Source: Candidatus Sediminicultor tertius (GTDB taxonomy: Bacteria; Atribacterota; Phoenicimicrobiia; Phoenicimicrobiales; Phoenicimicrobiaceae). From it: 7,547 nt of DNA. Both the position numbers and the translations under genes were made by a program. The DNA lies in contig DPXH01000177.1 of the NCBI GenBank assembly GCA_003527405.1, positions 976 through 8,522 of the forward strand, given 5' to 3'. Positions 4,572 through 7,547 of this stretch are shown piece after piece. The notes beneath the pieces are model-generated. The model was not told the origin of the DNA and ran no database searches. It saw only the letters and a list, made by a program, of their open reading frames with translations. Each line of letters begins with the position of its first letter. The first letter of the stretch is position 1.

Positions 4572-7250
4572 ATGAAAGACAATATTACTATTAAACATAT
4601 ACCAAATGGTCTAAATGATCCTTATCAACATTATGAATATGAAAGATACCCAAGAAATCCGATTGAAGGTGATTTTGTTATAATTAAAGCTGTAATTGAA
4701 CCTTATTCCCCGGAACAAAATGTTTTATTGCAGTGGAGTTTGAATGGAAATAAACAGAAACCACATATGGGCAGAAGAATAATTGATCATGTCAAAGGTA
4801 AGGAGTACTTTGAATTTGAGATAGGTAGGTTTATAAAAAAAGATTTAATTCAATATTATATTGAAGTAGAAGATAAAGGAGAAATTTACCGCTCAAAAAC
4901 TTTTGATTTTAGCGTCGGAGAAAATTTTTATTTAGGTAAGGTAGAAAGAGTTAGTGTCAGTAATAATATTATTGCAGTTGAATTTGAAAAAACTAATTCA
5001 TTAAAACCAAAACTAAATTTTTATTTTGAAAAAGGATATTTAAAAATATTAATTAGTTTAGCGGATTTAGATAAAAACCGTGAAGATAAGAATTCTTTTT
5101 CTATTATAAATGACAATCATTATATATATAAAGATTCAATAACTGGAACCCAGTTAGAGATAATAAAAAATCCTTTTAAATTGGTTATTAAGGATAATAA
5201 GGGGAACATGTTATTAGGATCGTATCAAGATATTTTAAATTATTTTGTGGGGCAAGATTATTTTGACGGGAGAATAAATATTAGCTTGAGATTTCAAACT
5301 GAAAGCCAGAATTTTTATGGCTTTGGAGAAAAGTATGATAAGTTGAATCAAAAAGGATTACAACCGGATATCTGCGTTTATAATCAATATCAAAATCAAC
5401 AATCAAAAACTTATCTGCCCATACCTTTCTTTTTTACGGAAAATGGTTATGGTATGTACATTAAATCATCCCAATATTTAAAGTTTGATTTATGTAATAA
5501 ATTAGATAATTTAATAGAGATAAAAGGGAGATTGAATAAACGCAATCCCGCACTTGAATTATATATTTTATTTGGCGAACCTCGCAAGATTTTAACTGAT
5601 TATTTATCATTAACAGGCTTTCCTTCTCTTCCTCCTAAATGGGTGTTCGGGCCATGGATGTCAAGTAATAGTTGGGATACGCAAGAAAATATTTTAGAGC
5701 AATTAAAGGCAATGAATAAATTTAAAATTCCCGCTACTGTTTTAGTTATAGAAGCCTGGAGTGATGAAACTACATTTTATATTTTTAATGATGCTGTCTA
5801 CAAGTCAAAATCAGGTGCTCAAAAATTTTCGTACAAAGATTTCGATTTTAGTGAAAAGGGTAAATGGCCAAATCCAAAAGGAATGATTGATTTAATCCAT
5901 AAAAACAATCTTAAAATTATTTTATGGCAAATTCCAATAATTAATAAATATTTTGAAGAAGGAATAAAAAATAAGCAACATATTCAAGATGAATCATATG
6001 CTATAGAAAAAGGATTCTGCGTAATGAATGAGGATGGAACACCCTATAGAATGCCTTATGGGTGGTTTGCTAATAGTCTTTTATTGGATTTTAGCAATCC
6101 TGAAGCGAAAGAATGGTGGTTTAACAAGAGACGATATTTAATTGAAGATTTAGGTGTAGATGGCTTTAAAACAGATGGAGGGGAATTTATTTTTGATGAT
6201 AACTTGACTTTTTATAATGGATTAAAAGGCGACGAAATGAGGAATTTATATCCCTTAAATTATATAGCAGCTTATAATGAATTTATAGGTAAAGATAGAA
6301 TAACCTTTAGTAGGGCAGGTTTTACAGGAGCTCAGAAATATTCACTTTATTGGGGTGGAGACCAACTTTCCTCTTTTGAAACTTTAAAAAGTTTAATTAT
6401 TGCAGGTTTATCTATAAATATTTCCGGGATTCCTTTCTGGGGTTGGGATATTGCCGGTTTTTCCGGGGAGATTCCTACTGCCGAATTGTTTATTCGTTCT
6501 ACTCAGATGGCTGTTTTTTGCCCAATTATGCAATTTCATTCTGACACACAGAATTCGAATTGGGATAGAACTCCCTGGAATATAGCTGAACAAAATGAAG
6601 ATAAACGGGCCCTTGAGATATATAGGGATTATGCAAATTTAAGAATGAATATATTACCCTATATTTATAATGAAGCTATTCATGTGGCAGAAAATGGTGA
6701 GCCTATGATGCGTCCCCTTGTTTTTGACTATATAAATGATAAAAGGTTATATAATATTGAAGATGAGTACCTTTTTGGGAGATTTTTACTAATTGCACCA
6801 GTTATAGAAGAAGGACAAAGACAAAGAGAAATTTATCTGCCTGAAGGAGAATGGATTGACTTTTGGAATGGTACTAAATATAGCGATAAAAAATATATTA
6901 GATATCTTTGTGACCTCGATAAAATTCCAGTATTTATAAAAAATAATTCTATAATACCTTTTAATTTAAACAATAATTTTGAAATTGGAGGATATATAGG
7001 GAATAAAGTTGATCTATATCATAATTTGTGCTTTATGATTGTAGGAGAAATTAAAGAAACGCATGAATTTAGAGATGACCTGGGCAATAAAATATTATTT
7101 GCACAGGAGAATGGCAAAATAAAAGTTGACATATCAGGCAAGATTGATAAAATATATATTATTTCAAGTAAACCTCTTTCTTTTGTAGGGCAAGTTGCTG
7201 AGCACATGGTAAAACAGAATTTAAATATATATAAAATTATAAATTTATAA
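4572..7250 (+). CDS. Glycoside hydrolase family 31 enzyme (alpha-glucosidase/alpha-xylosidase-like), cytoplasmic
   Basis: This 892-residue retaining alpha-glycosidase should remove sugars from the non-reducing end of an imported oligosaccharide. There is no signal peptide. Residues about 1-115 form an extra beta-rich, Ig-like N-terminal region. Residues 120-350 are the GH31 N-terminal beta-sandwich (YGFGE, 249-253). The TIM barrel spans about 355-690, and two C-terminal beta domains follow (MRPL near 713; YLPEGEWIDFWNG from 755). The nucleophile is Asp535 in GFKTDGGEF and the acid/base is Asp597 in YWGGD, by alignment with E. coli YicI (Asp416, Asp482). Arg581 (SRAG), Trp594, Asp626 (FWGWDIAGF) and His656 fit the active site. 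The substrate-contacting Asp on the first barrel strands is Glu394 here (VIEAWSDE). The extra N-terminal region accounts for the length beyond YicI (about 770). A terminator lies upstream. Substrate specificity cannot be assigned. Confidence 0.93.
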   Translation: MKDNITIKHIPNGLNDPYQHYEYERYPRNPIEGDFVIIKAVIEPYSPEQNVLLQWSLNGNKQKPHMGRRIIDHVKGKEYFEFEIGRFIKKDLIQYYIEVEDKGEIYRSKTFDFSVGENFYLGKVERVSVSNNIIAVEFEKTNSLKPKLNFYFEKGYLKILISLADLDKNREDKNSFSIINDNHYIYKDSITGTQLEIIKNPFKLVIKDNKGNMLLGSYQDILNYFVGQDYFDGRINISLRFQTESQNFYGFGEKYDKLNQKGLQPDICVYNQYQNQQSKTYLPIPFFFTENGYGMYIKSSQYLKFDLCNKLDNLIEIKGRLNKRNPALELYILFGEPRKILTDYLSLTGFPSLPPKWVFGPWMSSNSWDTQENILEQLKAMNKFKIPATVLVIEAWSDETTFYIFNDAVYKSKSGAQKFSYKDFDFSEKGKWPNPKGMIDLIHKNNLKIILWQIPIINKYFEEGIKNKQHIQDESYAIEKGFCVMNEDGTPYRMPYGWFANSLLLDFSNPEAKEWWFNKRRYLIEDLGVDGFKTDGGEFIFDDNLTFYNGLKGDEMRNLYPLNYIAAYNEFIGKDRITFSRAGFTGAQKYSLYWGGDQLSSFETLKSLIIAGLSINISGIPFWGWDIAGFSGEIPTAELFIRSTQMAVFCPIMQFHSDTQNSNWDRTPWNIAEQNEDKRALEIYRDYANLRMNILPYIYNEAIHVAENGEPMMRPLVFDYINDKRLYNIEDEYLFGRFLLIAPVIEEGQRQREIYLPEGEWIDFWNGTKYSDKKYIRYLCDLDKIPVFIKNNSIIPFNLNNNFEIGGYIGNKVDLYHNLCFMIVGEIKETHEFRDDLGNKILFAQENGKIKVDISGKIDKIYIISSKPLSFVGQVAEHMVKQNLNIYKIINL

Positions 7251-7547
7251 TATATTTTCTATAATTTAAATTATTTATCAAAAAAAATAAAATAAATATT
7301 TCGTTAGACTAATTAAGTATATAAAATAGGGGTTTTCTATTTTATATACTTAATTAGCAAGACTAAAAAATAGAATAGTTATGTGCAGATAAAATTTACT
7401 TTCACCAAAATTTATTTAGTAATTTCTTAGAATATATATATCACCCCTCTTTGATTAGAGAATGCTTTCTCACCCCTTAAATTCTTCTCTTGCGTCATTT
7501 ATTTCCATTTATCTTTCAATTATTTTCTATAAAAAATTAATATACAG
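7251..7547. other. Non-coding region downstream of the GH31 gene
   Basis: No convincing gene is visible in these 297 bp. They contain an A-rich tract (7280-7299), the perfect inverted repeat at 7309-7357, an alternating AT run near 7433-7440, and two TCACCCCT octamers (7441-7448 and 7470-7477). On the minus strand the octamers read as ribosome-binding-like AGGGGTGA, but no suitable start and ORF follows either. An ATG at 7462 stays open to the right edge for 28 codons but has no good ribosome-binding site and no protein-like character. Confidence 0.5.
7309..7357. repeat. Perfect 21-bp inverted repeat with 7-nt loop
   Basis: The arm at 7309-7329 is exactly reverse-complemented at 7337-7357, around the loop GGGTTTT. 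Each arm has only three G/C pairs. The structure lies 58 bp after the GH31 stop and is the only hairpin that could end its transcript, but no T-run follows it on the + strand (CAAGACTAAAAAATAG). On the minus strand a T-rich stretch follows after about 10 bases. It may be a bidirectional or minus-strand terminator, an mRNA 3' stabiliser, or a dispersed palindromic element. Confidence 0.7.

Noticed and set aside
6408..6593. Minus-strand ORF inside the GH31 gene
   Set aside because: It is antisense to the conserved acid/base and FWGWD region of the hydrolase and is explained by coding constraint on the other strand. The ORFs at 3810-4061 and 7019-7207 were rejected for the same reason.
7441..7477. 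Two TCACCCCT octamers that read as ribosome-binding sites on the minus strand
   Set aside because: Neither is followed at a suitable distance by a start codon with an ORF; only a 10-codon GTG reading frame appears. Two copies are too few to call a repeat array.
7462..7547. ATG opening an ORF to the right edge
   Set aside because: Only 28 codons are visible, with a poor ribosome-binding site and no protein-like pattern, so it cannot be supported.

Overview
The window is a strongly A+T-rich stretch holding one carbohydrate-uptake and breakdown cluster, all on the + strand. In order it carries a SorC/DeoR-type sugar-responsive regulator, two CUT1-type ABC sugar permeases, a periplasmic sugar-binding protein and a large cytoplasmic family 31 glycoside hydrolase (GH31). 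The low GC, the Gram-positive-style Shine-Dalgarno sequences (GAGGTGAT, AAGGAG), a TTG start and CUT1 permeases without a local ATPase all suggest a Firmicutes-related fermenter. The binding protein has a plain signal peptide and no lipobox cysteine, so the protein is released rather than lipid-anchored. That fits a two-membrane lineage such as Halanaerobiales better than a one-membrane Firmicute. The taxonomic placement is inference only.

Layout. Bases 1-48 look like the last 15 codons of an upstream gene. Bases 49-361 are non-coding. They hold two good sigma-A-type promoter candidates and a pair of 12-bp inverted sequences built on the palindrome ACATATGT, one of which overlaps the -10 box of the proximal promoter. 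The regulator (362-1330) is followed after 20 bp by permease 1 (1351-2238), which overlaps permease 2 (2228-3055) by 11 bp. A 143-bp, almost pure A/T gap then precedes the binding protein (3199-4458). This gap contains a strong ribosome-binding site opening onto a two-codon ORF and a 14-codon ORF (MFFKFFRFLKFLKK) whose stop abuts the binding-protein ribosome-binding site. A clear intrinsic terminator (4485-4528) separates the binding protein from the GH31 gene (4572-7250). The last 297 bp are non-coding and contain a perfect 21-bp A/T-rich inverted repeat (7309-7357).

How it probably works. An oligosaccharide is captured outside the inner membrane by the binding protein and moved in through the permease heterodimer. 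The ATPase is not in the window and is probably a shared MsmX/UgpC-type protein encoded elsewhere. The sugar is then cut from its non-reducing end in the cytoplasm by the GH31 enzyme, which has no signal peptide. The regulator probably senses a phosphorylated sugar or related metabolite and controls the cluster, including itself. The true substrate cannot be read from the sequence; an alpha-glucoside or alpha-xyloside is the default guess. I see a fairly ordinary catabolic cluster, not a novel defence or mobile system. The points most worth a second look are the micro-ORF leader before the binding protein, the operator-like repeats, the terminator inside the cluster, the unusual GH31 subgroup residues and the perfect inverted repeat at the right end.
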